Of a stretch of 64,000 bases of DNA, positions 28,455 through 37,322 are shown piece by piece. The notes under the pieces are model-generated. The model saw only the letters and a list, made by a program, of their open reading frames with translations. It was not told the origin of the DNA and did no database searches. Each line of letters starts with the position of its first letter. The stretch's first letter is position 1. The DNA lies in assembly GCF_002021565.1 (NCBI RefSeq), contig NZ_MSZX01000006.1:371854-435853 (forward strand). Reading direction: 5' to 3'. Source of the DNA: Paenibacillus selenitireducens. Lineage in GTDB: Bacteria > Bacillota > Bacilli > Paenibacillales > Paenibacillaceae. The position numbers and the translations under genes are program-made.

Positions 28455-29531
28455 TTAATTGGCAAATGCATACGCATCATTCGTTAACGTAAATTTCTCT
28501 CGCATCCCAGATGTCGCGTAGATCTTTTTATCCTTGGTAATAAATATCGCTTCGGTATTGGCCATATTTTCCACGAACTTCATTCCTTCTTCCTTCCCCA
28601 AAGCGAACAATGTCGTCGACAACGCGTCCGCATCAATCGAATGGTCCGTTATGATCGATACGCTATTCAGGTCATTGACGACCGGATACCCTGTCTTCGA
28701 ATCTAAAATGTGGTGATATTGAACGCCATTCTCGATAAAATATCGCTCGTATATACCGGATGTAACGACCGTCTGGTTATCAACTTTCATGCTGCCAATT
28801 TGGTTCCCGCGAGATTCATTAGGATCTTGAATGCCAATCGTCCACAATTGATTGCCAGGCTTCAACCCGAGCGCAAAAATATTCCCGCTCAAGTCAATAA
28901 TCGCGCTGTTCATCTCGCGTTCCGTTAAATACGCTGCAACGCGATCCGCCGCATACCCCTTGGCGATTCCGCCAAGATCCAGCGCCATATCGGTTTCTTT
29001 CAGGAATAACGTTTTTTTCGCTTCGTCGAGCACAAGATTCGTATAATTCACATGCTTGAGCGCTTCGTCGATCTTCGCCTGAGGTGGCACATGAGCACCT
29101 TCATGGTTAATATTCCATAGCGATACCAACGTTCCGATCGCTACGTTAAACCGGCCTTTGGACATTTCTGAATATTTCTGCGCCGTTTTCACAACATAAA
29201 ATGTCTCGTCGGATACTTGCACCGGATGTTTGCCTGCATTCGCATTGACTTTTGATATATCACTGGTTTCTATCGTTCGGCTCATTTTGTTCTCAATATC
29301 ATCGAGCAGCGCCTTGATTTCCGCAAAATGATGATCTGTCACTTTATTGTCATACACTCGAATGGAAACAACAGTATCAAATACAAAATAGGTCTTAGAT
29401 TTCGGCGTTACAGCCGCTTCTTGATTCGTGGATGGCTCCTTAAGGGTGGATTCCTGCTGCTTCCCGCTACAGCCGGTAACCGCGAGTACGCAGAGAATCA
29501 AGGCCAAAAACACCTTTTGGAAACGTGGCAT
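28455..29531 (-). CDS. apbE: ApbE family FAD:protein FMN transferase (FmnB-like lipoprotein)
   Basis: 358 residues with a lipoprotein signal peptide (lipobox VTGC, Cys21). ApbE features are present: FDTVVSIRVYD, DLGGIAKGYAADRVA, NIFALG, and the metal/flavin region TSGIYERYFIENG followed by HHILDSKTGYPV. It transfers FMN from FAD to a Thr in target proteins outside the membrane. The PplA-like lipoprotein at 48856-49752 carries two matching target motifs, so it is the expected substrate. In Listeria the equivalent is FmnB of the extracellular electron transfer system. It is divergent from the NusG-II/Gx/ECF genes that belong to the same type of system. Confidence 0.92.
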   Translation of the reverse strand: MPRFQKVFLALILCVLAVTGCSGKQQESTLKEPSTNQEAAVTPKSKTYFVFDTVVSIRVYDNKVTDHHFAEIKALLDDIENKMSRTIETSDISKVNANAGKHPVQVSDETFYVVKTAQKYSEMSKGRFNVAIGTLVSLWNINHEGAHVPPQAKIDEALKHVNYTNLVLDEAKKTLFLKETDMALDLGGIAKGYAADRVAAYLTEREMNSAIIDLSGNIFALGLKPGNQLWTIGIQDPNESRGNQIGSMKVDNQTVVTSGIYERYFIENGVQYHHILDSKTGYPVVNDLNSVSIITDHSIDADALSTTLFALGKEEGMKFVENMANTEAIFITKDKKIYATSGMREKFTLTNDAYAFAN

Positions 29532-29561
29532 GAAGTTACCTCCTCAAAAATGTAAGCAAAC

Positions 29562-29590
29562 ATTATATCAAACATCGTTCCATTTTTCCA
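29562..29590 (-). promoter_or_regulatory. Predicted promoter of apbE
   Basis: On the minus strand TGGAAA (29585-29590), 17 bases, then TATAAT (29562-29567) with a TG-extended -10. It is about 30 bases upstream of the apbE start, leaving a short leader that holds the AGGAGG site. Confidence 0.65.
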
Positions 29591-29625
29591 TTTCATCACG
29601 CATAGAATGTTTAAATTTTTAAGTA

Positions 29626-29631
29626 TATAAT
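29626..29631 (+). promoter_or_regulatory. Predicted -10 element for the NusG-II/Gx/ECF operon
   Basis: A perfect TATAAT lies 35 bases before the start at 29667. The -35 side is weak (TAGAAT at 17 bases), so activation by a regulator is possible. Confidence 0.4.
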
Positions 29632-29666
29632 CCAGAATAAATACAGAGTAGGAGATAACATACTTA

Positions 29667-30071
29667 ATGAAACTAAAACGTGGAGATATGTTCTTAATTG
29701 CCGGAGTTCTTGTCGTTGCGATCATTTTCATCATCATAAAAGCAATCCCTCATGAAGTAAGTGAAAAAACGCACAGCAATAAAGTCGCTAAAATTACGAT
29801 AAACGGAAAATTACACCAGACCGTCGAACTCACGGCCGAACCCCAAGAAATTAAAGTAGAAACCGAAGACGGTCACTTCAACTTACTGAAAGTTCATGAT
29901 TATGGCATTGAAATGATCGATGCGGATTGCCCAGATAAAGTATGTCTGACTTTCGGGTTTATTACCCGAACATCCGATACGATCATCTGCCTGCCCCATC
30001 GTGTGATGGTGGAAATTGAGAACACCAATGACTCGAACCAAGGAGATGAACTCGATGCCGTCGTCAAATAA
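29667..30071 (+). CDS. NusG domain II-containing membrane-anchored protein (EET accessory)
   Basis: 134 residues: one N-terminal membrane helix (about residues 8-25) and an extracytoplasmic NusG-II-like domain with VAKITINGKLHQTVEL and the conserved DCPDKVC ... ICLPHRVMVEI segment, which has three Cys. Proteins of this kind are regularly encoded beside Gx transporter genes and occur in flavin-based electron transfer loci of Firmicutes, where their exact role is not established. The stop overlaps the next gene by 17 bases. Confidence 0.8.
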   Translation: MKLKRGDMFLIAGVLVVAIIFIIIKAIPHEVSEKTHSNKVAKITINGKLHQTVELTAEPQEIKVETEDGHFNLLKVHDYGIEMIDADCPDKVCLTFGFITRTSDTIICLPHRVMVEIENTNDSNQGDELDAVVK

Positions 30072-30603
30072 TTCATCTGCCCTCATGCTGAAGCGAACGG
30101 TGATGATAGCTATTTTCGCCGCCGTCGCTGTAGTACTAAGTATTATCGAATCCATGGTACCTATGCCTTTCGCTGTACCCGGAGCCAAACTAGGTCTTGC
30201 CAACATTATGGTATTAACCTGTCTCTATTTCTTGAGCGGGAAAGATACATTTATGCTCATCATTCTTAAGACTATTCTTACAGCCTTTATTTTCGGAACC
30301 TTTTCCAGTTTCTTATTCAGTTTCTTTGGAGCGATCTTCAGCTTCGCGATCATGTACGTCCTGATGCGGCTTGGTCGTAACTCCTTCAGCTTAATCGGAA
30401 TCAGCATCGCCGGCGGTATTGCGCATAATTTAGGTCAGTTGACCGCTGCGATGATTGTTTTCAAGACATCCAAGATTTTCTACTACTTGCCGGCACTTAT
30501 GCTGACGGGAATCGTAACCGGGATCTTCATTGGACTCGCGGTGAAATATTTGATCGCTTCGTTATCCAAACTATCCTTATTTAAAGGACGGGCAAACTCA
30601 TGA
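30055..30603 (+). CDS. Gx transporter family membrane protein (heptaprenyl diphosphate synthase component I-like)
   Basis: 182 residues from the ATG at 30055, placed by AAGGAG nine bases before; a frame from 30016 lacks this. Five or six membrane helices fill the protein, and MPFAVPGAKLGLANIMVL is the family signature. The fold group is related to ECF S components. It overlaps the NusG-II gene by 17 bases and the ECF ATPase gene by 4 bases (ATGA), so the set is translationally coupled. It may serve as the substrate-binding subunit of the ECF module that follows, or act with the NusG-II protein in electron transfer. Confidence 0.82.
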   Translation: MPSSNNSSALMLKRTVMIAIFAAVAVVLSIIESMVPMPFAVPGAKLGLANIMVLTCLYFLSGKDTFMLIILKTILTAFIFGTFSSFLFSFFGAIFSFAIMYVLMRLGRNSFSLIGISIAGGIAHNLGQLTAAMIVFKTSKIFYYLPALMLTGIVTGIFIGLAVKYLIASLSKLSLFKGRANS

Positions 30604-31442
30604 CGAGACCCATCATATCATTGGATCACGTCCATTATTCGTATCCCGAATCGCCAGATACTGCAATTCTACGGGACATCTCGTTCACGATTGAAGCTGG
30701 ACAATGGGTATCCATTATCGGGGCTAACGGATCAGGAAAATCAACGCTCGTCAAATTGTTCAATGGACTGCTCTCAGCATGTGAGGGGCAAATCCGAATC
30801 GGCGATACGCTGCTTTCACCGGATACTTTATATGACATCCGGAGGCAGATCGGCTTCGTATTCCAGAATCCGGAGAATCAATTTGTCGGTACGACCGTGC
30901 TGGAGGATATGGCCTTTGGCCTTGAGAATCTAGCATTGGACCGGCATGTGATGCAAGAGCGGGTCCGCCACTATGCGGAGAAACTGAACATTACACCGTT
31001 TCTTGCGAGACATCCAAGCGAACTATCCGGTGGACAGAAACAACGCGCTGCTATTGCTGCCATTCTGGCGATGGAGCCCGGCATCGTGATCTTTGATGAA
31101 GCAACATCCATGTTAGATGAGCAAGCCAGACGTGAAATACTCGCTATCATGGAACAGATGCGTAGAAGTGGTGACTACACCATCGTATCCATCACGCATG
31201 ATGCCGATGAAATCGAAGCTTCCGATCGCGTCATCGCTTTATCTGAAGGACATGTCATTGCGGATGGAACGCCATTATCCCTGATGGAACGAGCGGACAT
31301 TATGGAACCGTGTCATTTGATACCTTCCTTCTATTTGCGTCTTGCTCGTCAACTTCAGCACCAATACCGCCTACCGGTTCATTTGCATCCAGATGAGCGC
31401 GGAATTGTGGAGGAATTATGCCAATTGTATTCAGCGAAGTAA
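30600..31442 (+). CDS. ecfA1: ECF transporter ATPase EcfA1
   Basis: 280 residues. ABC ATPase motifs: Walker A GANGSGKST, Q-loop FVFQNPENQFVG, signature LSGGQKQRAAIA, Walker B GIVIFDEATSMLD, and switch His in VSITHDADE. The FQNPxxQ Q-loop is typical of ECF ATPases. With EcfA2 and EcfT it forms an energy-coupling module. In Listeria a dedicated ECF module (EcfA, EcfA', FmnA) moves flavin across the membrane for ApbE-dependent flavinylation, and the neighbours here (ApbE, NusG-II, Gx) fit that use. The start overlaps the stop of the Gx gene. Confidence 0.93.
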   Translation: MTRPIISLDHVHYSYPESPDTAILRDISFTIEAGQWVSIIGANGSGKSTLVKLFNGLLSACEGQIRIGDTLLSPDTLYDIRRQIGFVFQNPENQFVGTTVLEDMAFGLENLALDRHVMQERVRHYAEKLNITPFLARHPSELSGGQKQRAAIAAILAMEPGIVIFDEATSMLDEQARREILAIMEQMRRSGDYTIVSITHDADEIEASDRVIALSEGHVIADGTPLSLMERADIMEPCHLIPSFYLRLARQLQHQYRLPVHLHPDERGIVEELCQLYSAK

Positions 31443-32350
31443 GCCATGCTTATCCCACAGATCCATCCTATTTGGCCTTGGACCGTATACAATTTCAAAT
31501 TCAAGAAGGTCAATTTGTAGGGATTATTGGACCCACGGGATCTGGCAAATCGACATTACTCCAGCACTTCAATGCAATCTTGCGGCCCACGTCTGGTCGT
31601 GTGCAGATCCTGGATTTTCAGATCACACCAGGTGAAAAGATTCACGATGTAAAGAAGCTGCGCCAACGGATCGGTCTTGTCTTCCAGTTCCCAGAACAGC
31701 AATTATTCGCCGAAACGGTGGAACAGGATCTCTGCTTCGGTCCTCTGAACTTCGGGGCGACGACGGATGAAGCCAAAGCACTTGCTGTTTCTGCGCTAGA
31801 ACTTGTCGGACTTGGTACGGATTTATTAGACCGCAGTCCTTTCCAATTAAGCGGCGGCCAAATGCGTAAAGTTGCGATCGCCTCTGTGCTTGCAATGAAT
31901 CCGGATGTCCTGGTGCTGGATGAACCCACCGCGACGCTGGATCCCAAAAGTCGTGCAGATTTTCTGGAATTATTGCACAAACTATGCAAACAGCAGAACA
32001 AGACGGTGATTGTGGTAACGCATCGATTAGATGAAGTTCTTCCCTATACAGACCACTTGCTCGTAATGCATGAAGGTCGTATCGGCTTTGAGGGCTCCAA
32101 TATGGAGCTGTTCCAGCAAGCAGAGATGCTGAAGAAATGTAAGATGGCGATTCCCAAACCTTTTCAAATCTTACGAACCTGCGAGTTGATCACCCATCAG
32201 GCGGTAGCACTCTCGACGCCAAATGAGCGGGCAACGTTCTCTATCGAATGGGTCGCGCACCAAATCGATCGCATGATGACAGCATGGTATACAAGTGTAG
32301 AAGGCGAGGTGTCGCATGCAGCAAAAGTTCATCTTCGGCAGAGTGATTGA
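31418..32350 (+). CDS. ecfA2: ECF transporter ATPase EcfA2
   Basis: 310 residues, longer than most EcfA proteins because of a C-terminal extension (about residues 240-310). Walker A GPTGSGKST, Q-loop LVFQFPEQQLFAETV, signature LSGGQMRKVAIA, Walker B VLVLDEPTATLDP and VVTHRLDE are all intact. It overlaps ecfA1 by 25 bases and ecfT by 35 bases and has its own GGAGG site. It should form a heterodimer with EcfA1. Confidence 0.93.
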   Translation: MPIVFSEVSHAYPTDPSYLALDRIQFQIQEGQFVGIIGPTGSGKSTLLQHFNAILRPTSGRVQILDFQITPGEKIHDVKKLRQRIGLVFQFPEQQLFAETVEQDLCFGPLNFGATTDEAKALAVSALELVGLGTDLLDRSPFQLSGGQMRKVAIASVLAMNPDVLVLDEPTATLDPKSRADFLELLHKLCKQQNKTVIVVTHRLDEVLPYTDHLLVMHEGRIGFEGSNMELFQQAEMLKKCKMAIPKPFQILRTCELITHQAVALSTPNERATFSIEWVAHQIDRMMTAWYTSVEGEVSHAAKVHLRQSD

Positions 32351-33107
32351 GACGGGATCTTGGGTACATCAATTGGACCCCAGATCCAAAATGACGGCGA
32401 TGGCGCTGTTTGCCGTTATCGTTGTAATGCTTCAATCGCTGACTGATTTTATCGTGGTGACGGCGACCTCGCAGATCGTTCTATACAGCACGCGGATTAA
32501 ACTCACGACCTATTGGCGCGCGGTACGTCCCTTGAAATATCTCATGCTCTTTATTTTTCTTTTTCAAATCTTTCTTGAGAGCGGCGGTGAACTGCTGGTC
32601 TCCTGGGGGCCGATTCAAATATATAGCGGAGGAATCCTAACGGCGGTATTTACTGTATGGCGTATGTTCTTGTTCGTTTCGTTTACAGCACTTCTTACTT
32701 TTACGACGGCGCCCGCCAAGCTCACACAAGGTTTGGAGGACATATTGAAGCCTTTGTCCATCTTCCGGATCTCAGCACAGAAAATTGCGTTGATGCTAAC
32801 GATCGCGCTGCGTTTTATCCCGACAATTCTCGAGGAAACACAGCGCATTGTGAAGGCTCAAGCTTCACGGGGAGCAGACTTGAAGGAGCTTCCGTGGAAG
32901 GATAAAGCGAAAACGATGATTGCACTGCTCGTCCCTGTTACCGTCTGCGCATTTCGCCGTGCGGAGGACTTGGTGAATTCGATGGAATCCCGGGGTTATC
33001 AATTGGATGCGCCACGTTCCAAGTACTTTATATTAACCTGGCAGAAGCAGGACACCTTATTTTTGTCGATATTTGTTCTCTTAGGTATTCTTGTATTTTT
33101 TATATAA
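32316..33107 (+). CDS. ecfT: ECF transporter transmembrane subunit EcfT (FmnA-like by context)
   Basis: 263 residues with about five membrane helices and the two Ala/Ser-Arg-Gly coupling motifs on cytoplasmic helices (QASRGADLKELPWKD and NSMESRGYQLDA), which contact the two ATPases. It starts SWVHQLDPRSKM, typical of EcfT. The location after apbE/NusG-II/Gx suggests the flavin-export version (FmnA of Listeria), while a general vitamin-uptake EcfT is the alternative. No stand-alone S component such as RibU is in the window. Confidence 0.88.
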   Translation: MQQKFIFGRVIETGSWVHQLDPRSKMTAMALFAVIVVMLQSLTDFIVVTATSQIVLYSTRIKLTTYWRAVRPLKYLMLFIFLFQIFLESGGELLVSWGPIQIYSGGILTAVFTVWRMFLFVSFTALLTFTTAPAKLTQGLEDILKPLSIFRISAQKIALMLTIALRFIPTILEETQRIVKAQASRGADLKELPWKDKAKTMIALLVPVTVCAFRRAEDLVNSMESRGYQLDAPRSKYFILTWQKQDTLFLSIFVLLGILVFFI

Positions 33108-33141
33108 ATTATAAGCGTTATAGATGATGGAGGTAATTCAG

Positions 33142-35112
33142 ATGGCACGATATTTTAATGGAAAAGAAGTAGAACTACTAGCACCCGCAGGCACGTTCGA
33201 TATATTTGAAACTGTTATTCGTACGAATTGTGATGCCGTATATTTCGGTGGACCTAGCCTGAACATGCGTATGATGCGCAAAGGCTACAACTTGAGTTAT
33301 GAGGAAATTAACCAGGCGATTTCCATCGCGCATTCCCTCGGCAAACGTGTATATATTACTTTGAACAATTTGGTTAACGAGACGGACATGGATGATGCAA
33401 GACAGTACCTGCAATTCATTCATGAAGCGCAGCCTGATGCGATCATCGTCCAGGATTTTGCTATTCTATCCTTGATTCGGGATATGGGCTTGGACATCAA
33501 GGTCCACTCTTCCGTCATGATGAACGTACACAACCTTGAGATGATTCGGTTCCTTGCAGAGCTCGGCGTTACTCGTGTAGTCGCATCCCGGGAGATGGAC
33601 TTGCAAACCGCCCGTTATCTTCAAGCGAAGACGGGGATGGAATTCGAATACTTTGTGCACGGGGATATGTGTACGGTGCACGGTGCCAACTGCCACTTCA
33701 GCTCGATGCTCTTCGGAATGAGCAGTAATCGCGGTCAATGCATGAAGCCATGCCGCTGGGATTATCGCGTGAAGAAAGACGGGTTTATTTATCCGACGGA
33801 ATACCCGTTAGCAGCCAAAGACATGAATCTCTACGAATATATTCCGGAATTAATCGAATCCGGCATTACTTCCTTCAAAATCGAAGGGCGTATGCGCGAC
33901 AAAGAATTTGTCACAATGCTCATTAATAGCTATGGCGATGCGATTGACCGTTATATTGCCGATCCAATCGGTTACAACCGGTCTCAAAATTCCGAGGAGA
34001 TTTTCGATAATCGCAAACGCGATTTCTCGACCGCTTATGCTTTCGGCAAACCGGGCTTATCCTATATTAATCGTCGCTATGAAGGTACCGGGAAGTTCTA
34101 CAGTACTGGTAAAGTATTCAGTACGCCAACACCGGAGCGCAGCATTCAAGAGGAACGCCTGAATGAAGTGAAATCCGCAGTCTCAACCGTTCAACGGCCA
34201 TCATCTGCGCCAGCAGATCTTTCCATTCGCGTGAACAATGCGGCACAAGCGAAGGTTGCGATCGAAGAAGGCGTTGAGCATATCTACCTGGCAGGAGATG
34301 TGTATGCTCCTGACCGTCCGTTCACGAAACAAGAGATTATCGAATTAACCGCGATGAAAGGCTCATCCAACATCTATCTCGGGCTTCCGCGCATGATGAC
34401 GGAGTTGCAGTTTGAACAATATGCCCAACTATTAGAAACCTCTGACTTAGGAATCGATGGGATCGTCGTGACCAATGTGGGGGCCATGCATAAGTTTAGA
34501 CATCTCGGTCTGAAGATGATTGGTGACTATAACCTGAACATTTCCAACAATCAAGCAGCTATGTTCTATCAACAGCATGGATTGGAACGGTTCACTTCAT
34601 CCATCGAGCTGCCGCTGCAGCATTTCACCGAATTGCTGGAACATAATAACGTCCCGATGGAAGTGGTCGTCCATGGAACGCCTGTCGTGATGTACCTGGA
34701 ACTCGATTTATATGACAATACGGAAGTCTTCGATCCGATCGGGGAAGAAGAGAACAAATATGTGCACAATCAGCACTTGGTGCTCATGACGGATAAAGGC
34801 GAAAACCCGGTCTACCGCGATCAATACGGTCGCAATCACCTGACAACAGCGAAGGAGATCTGCTATTTGCCGCTGCTCCAAGAACTGCTTCAAGCAGGGG
34901 TCCGGCATTTCCGCATCGAAGGCAGCACCTATGCCGTCGATTCATTACGCAAGATCATTCGCACGTATCGGCAAGCATTGCAGTCACCTGTGCAGAGCGC
35001 AGCGTTATATACAGAATTACCTCCTGTTTATGCGGGATATACGTTAGGTACCTTGTCGTTCGGCCAAGTGGCTCAGGAAGCTGAACCCGTTGAAGCAGTA
35101 CTACAAAAATGA
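33142..35112 (+). CDS. Tandem U32 family protein with Fe-S cysteine motif
   Basis: 656 residues from the ATG at 33142 (GGAGG eight bases before). The first half is a full U32 domain: VELLAPAG near the N-terminus, FVHGDMC, and four Cys at about residues 177, 184, 200 and 204 (C-X6-C-X15-C-X3-C), the pattern that holds a 4Fe-4S cluster in UbiU/UbiV, TrhP and RlhA. The second half (from about residue 365) is a second U32-like barrel (VNNAAQAKVAIEEGVEHIYL; IGDYNLNISN) but the expected Cys near VHGTPVVMYLELDLYD are absent. U32 proteins of known function hydroxylate RNA or quinone precursors without O2. The next two genes suggest a quinone-related role, though RNA modification is an alternative. 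Confidence 0.88.
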   Translation: MARYFNGKEVELLAPAGTFDIFETVIRTNCDAVYFGGPSLNMRMMRKGYNLSYEEINQAISIAHSLGKRVYITLNNLVNETDMDDARQYLQFIHEAQPDAIIVQDFAILSLIRDMGLDIKVHSSVMMNVHNLEMIRFLAELGVTRVVASREMDLQTARYLQAKTGMEFEYFVHGDMCTVHGANCHFSSMLFGMSSNRGQCMKPCRWDYRVKKDGFIYPTEYPLAAKDMNLYEYIPELIESGITSFKIEGRMRDKEFVTMLINSYGDAIDRYIADPIGYNRSQNSEEIFDNRKRDFSTAYAFGKPGLSYINRRYEGTGKFYSTGKVFSTPTPERSIQEERLNEVKSAVSTVQRPSSAPADLSIRVNNAAQAKVAIEEGVEHIYLAGDVYAPDRPFTKQEIIELTAMKGSSNIYLGLPRMMTELQFEQYAQLLETSDLGIDGIVVTNVGAMHKFRHLGLKMIGDYNLNISNNQAAMFYQQHGLERFTSSIELPLQHFTELLEHNNVPMEVVVHGTPVVMYLELDLYDNTEVFDPIGEEENKYVHNQHLVLMTDKGENPVYRDQYGRNHLTTAKEICYLPLLQELLQAGVRHFRIEGSTYAVDSLRKIIRTYRQALQSPVQSAALYTELPPVYAGYTLGTLSFGQVAQEAEPVEAVLQK

Positions 35113-35134
35113 CCCATCGAAAGGAGCATTCCCG

Positions 35135-36436
35135 ATGACTACCTCTATCGGAGCGGATCAAATTATTGCCAAGCGTAAGCATTACATGTTTCCTTGTACC
35201 AGCCATTTTTATAAGAACCCGCCGCAAATCGTTCGAGGACACATGCAGTATTTGTACGATGATAAGGATACGCCGTTCGTTGATTTTTTCGCAGGCGTAT
35301 CGGTTGTCGCTTGCGGTCACTGCAATGAACATATTACAAGAGCTACGATCAAACAGCTAGAAACCCTACAGCACACCTCCACCATTTATTTAACGCAACC
35401 TATGGTGGATTTAGCAGAGAAAATGGCATCCATCTTGCCAGGGAATCTATGTCGCACCTTCTTCTGCAACAGTGGTTCGGAAGCCAATGAAGGCGCACTG
35501 CTAGCGGCACGCCTTCATACAGGCAAGCGTGATTTCATCGCGCTGGAATACGGTTTGCATGGTCGGACATATCTGACTATGAGCGTTACAGGCATTCCGA
35601 TGTGGCGAACCGATCCGAATTTAGACCCGAACGTAAACTTCATTCCGCGTCCTTATGACCCGAACGTATCACTCGAGGAAGCGGCGAATCGTTCTATTGA
35701 GGCATTACGTAAGGTGCTCGCAGAGAAGGGCGATTCCATTGCAGCCATGATCGTCGAGCCGATTCAAGGTAATGGCGGGATCATCGCACCTGCCAAACAT
35801 TATTTCCAAGAAGTTCAAGCGCTGCTCAAAGCGCATAATGTGCTGCTGATTGCCGATGAAATTCAGACCGGGTTCGGCCGTACGGGGAAAATGTTCGCGA
35901 TGGAACACTATAATGTTGTTCCTGATATCATGTCCATGGCGAAGGCGCTTGGAAATGGAACACCGATCGGCTGTTTCTCGACAACGAACGAAATCGCGAA
36001 TTCCTTTAACAAACCTTCGGCATCGACTTTTGGCGGCAATCCTGTAGCCTCCGTCACAGCGATGGCCGTTCTGGATTATATTGAGAATGAGCGACTTGTC
36101 CATCGCTCCTCGAAGCTGGGCAGAGTTTTGTTCAACGGACTGAAGGACCTGCAGCAGAAATACAAATGGATATCCGATGTGCGGGGCATGGGGCTTATGG
36201 TTGGCGTGGAACTGTTCGCGAATGATCCGGAACAAGGGGCGGCTGCGGTCGATAAGGTCATTGAATGCATGAAAAATCGTGGTTTTATTGTGGGCAAGAA
36301 TGGGATTCATCGGAATGTGCTGGCCTTCCAACCCCCACTTGTCATCCACGAATCAAATATACGTCGGATGCTGTCTTCCCTTGAGGATGTATGCGCCGGG
36401 GAGGAATCATGGTCATACGCGCTGTCAACAAAATAA
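35135..36436 (+). CDS. Class III (AGXT2-like) PLP-dependent aminotransferase
   Basis: 433 residues from the ATG at 35135 with AAGGAG upstream. Fold-type I class III features: FCNSGSEANEGAL (PLP phosphate), LIADEIQTGFGRTG with Asp241, and Lys270 in SMAKALGNGTPIG as the Schiff-base residue; STFGGNPVA follows. The overall pattern is closest to alanine-glyoxylate/omega-amino acid aminotransferases. The amino acceptor cannot be told. It lies 22 bases after the U32 gene and its 3' end overlaps the prenyltransferase gene by 28 bases, which ties it to that pathway rather than to amino acid metabolism in general. Confidence 0.9.
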   Translation: MTTSIGADQIIAKRKHYMFPCTSHFYKNPPQIVRGHMQYLYDDKDTPFVDFFAGVSVVACGHCNEHITRATIKQLETLQHTSTIYLTQPMVDLAEKMASILPGNLCRTFFCNSGSEANEGALLAARLHTGKRDFIALEYGLHGRTYLTMSVTGIPMWRTDPNLDPNVNFIPRPYDPNVSLEEAANRSIEALRKVLAEKGDSIAAMIVEPIQGNGGIIAPAKHYFQEVQALLKAHNVLLIADEIQTGFGRTGKMFAMEHYNVVPDIMSMAKALGNGTPIGCFSTTNEIANSFNKPSASTFGGNPVASVTAMAVLDYIENERLVHRSSKLGRVLFNGLKDLQQKYKWISDVRGMGLMVGVELFANDPEQGAAAVDKVIECMKNRGFIVGKNGIHRNVLAFQPPLVIHESNIRRMLSSLEDVCAGEESWSYALSTK

Positions 36437-37278
36437 GGCTTTTCGGCGAGCTTGTCATGTTCTCGCACACCCTATTCTCGCTTCCATTTGCCATCATATC
36501 GCTCGTATGGGCTTCCAACGGCTGGCCTACGCTCGATGTTGTCATCTGGTCGCTCATCGCGTTAGTCGCCGCCCGAAACGGCGCTAACGCGTTCAACCGG
36601 GTCGCGGATTTAAAGTTCGATGCATTGAATCCGCGTACGGCAGAACGGCATATGCCGAAGAAACAATTACTGACCAAAGAAGTTGTTGTGTTCGTTATTA
36701 TAAACTATGCCCTATTCGTGTTCGCAGCGGCGATGCTTAATCCGTTATGCTTTGCATTATCGCCGGTAGCGATCGCGCTTATTACGGCTTATTCTTACAC
36801 CAAACGCTTCACATGGCTATGTCATTTGTTCTTAGGATTTACCATTGCTTCCGCACCCATCGGTGCATGGTTCGCGGTTACAGGCCATTTCGCATTTACC
36901 CCGTTCGTGCTCGGTACGATAGTCATGTTGTGGATTGCTGGATTCGATATTATCTATGCCACACAAGACATTGAATTCGACCGTAAAAACGGACTTTGGT
37001 CCGTGCCCAGCATCTTTGGGTTCGAGGATGCGCTTTTTATCGCTCGGGGACTACATCTCATCATGGTGATGTTGCTTGTCAGTCTCTATTGGATTCGCGA
37101 TTTGGGATGGATCTATTTGATCGGAATCGGGATTGCAACCGTTCTGCTGCTCACGGAGCACCGGATCATCAAGCCAAGTAACCGTCACCTGATGAAGGTC
37201 GCTTCCTATAAGCTAAATCAAGTGATTAGCATGGTGATCTTGTTCTGTACTTTACTCGATTTTATAGTGTTTAAATAA
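36409..37278 (+). CDS. UbiA-family polyprenyltransferase (MqnP/4-hydroxybenzoate type)
   Basis: 289 residues from the ATG at 36409 with GGGGAGGAATC before it, inside the end of the aminotransferase gene. About eight or nine membrane helices. The first Asp-rich motif is N63-X3-D67-X3-D71 (NRVADLKFD, then ALNPRT) and the second is ATQDIEFDRKNG. The form AFNR..D..FDALNPRTA is that of MqnP/UbiA-like enzymes more than of MenA. It attaches a polyprenyl chain to an aromatic ring. HepS/HepT in the other half of the cluster could supply the chain. In Listeria a UbiA-family enzyme makes the demethylmenaquinone used for extracellular electron transfer. Confidence 0.87.
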   Translation: MVIRAVNKIRLFGELVMFSHTLFSLPFAIISLVWASNGWPTLDVVIWSLIALVAARNGANAFNRVADLKFDALNPRTAERHMPKKQLLTKEVVVFVIINYALFVFAAAMLNPLCFALSPVAIALITAYSYTKRFTWLCHLFLGFTIASAPIGAWFAVTGHFAFTPFVLGTIVMLWIAGFDIIYATQDIEFDRKNGLWSVPSIFGFEDALFIARGLHLIMVMLLVSLYWIRDLGWIYLIGIGIATVLLLTEHRIIKPSNRHLMKVASYKLNQVISMVILFCTLLDFIVFK

Positions 37279-37281
37279 GAG

Positions 37282-37322
37282 AAGCCCTCACTGCCAGATA
37301 GCTGACAGTGAGGGCTTTTTTT
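37282..37322 (+). terminator. Rho-independent terminator after the U32/UbiA operon
   Basis: AAGCCCTCACTG pairs perfectly with CAGTGAGGGCTT over a 13-base loop, followed by seven T. It separates the plus-strand EET half from the minus-strand fucosidase cassette. Confidence 0.92.
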
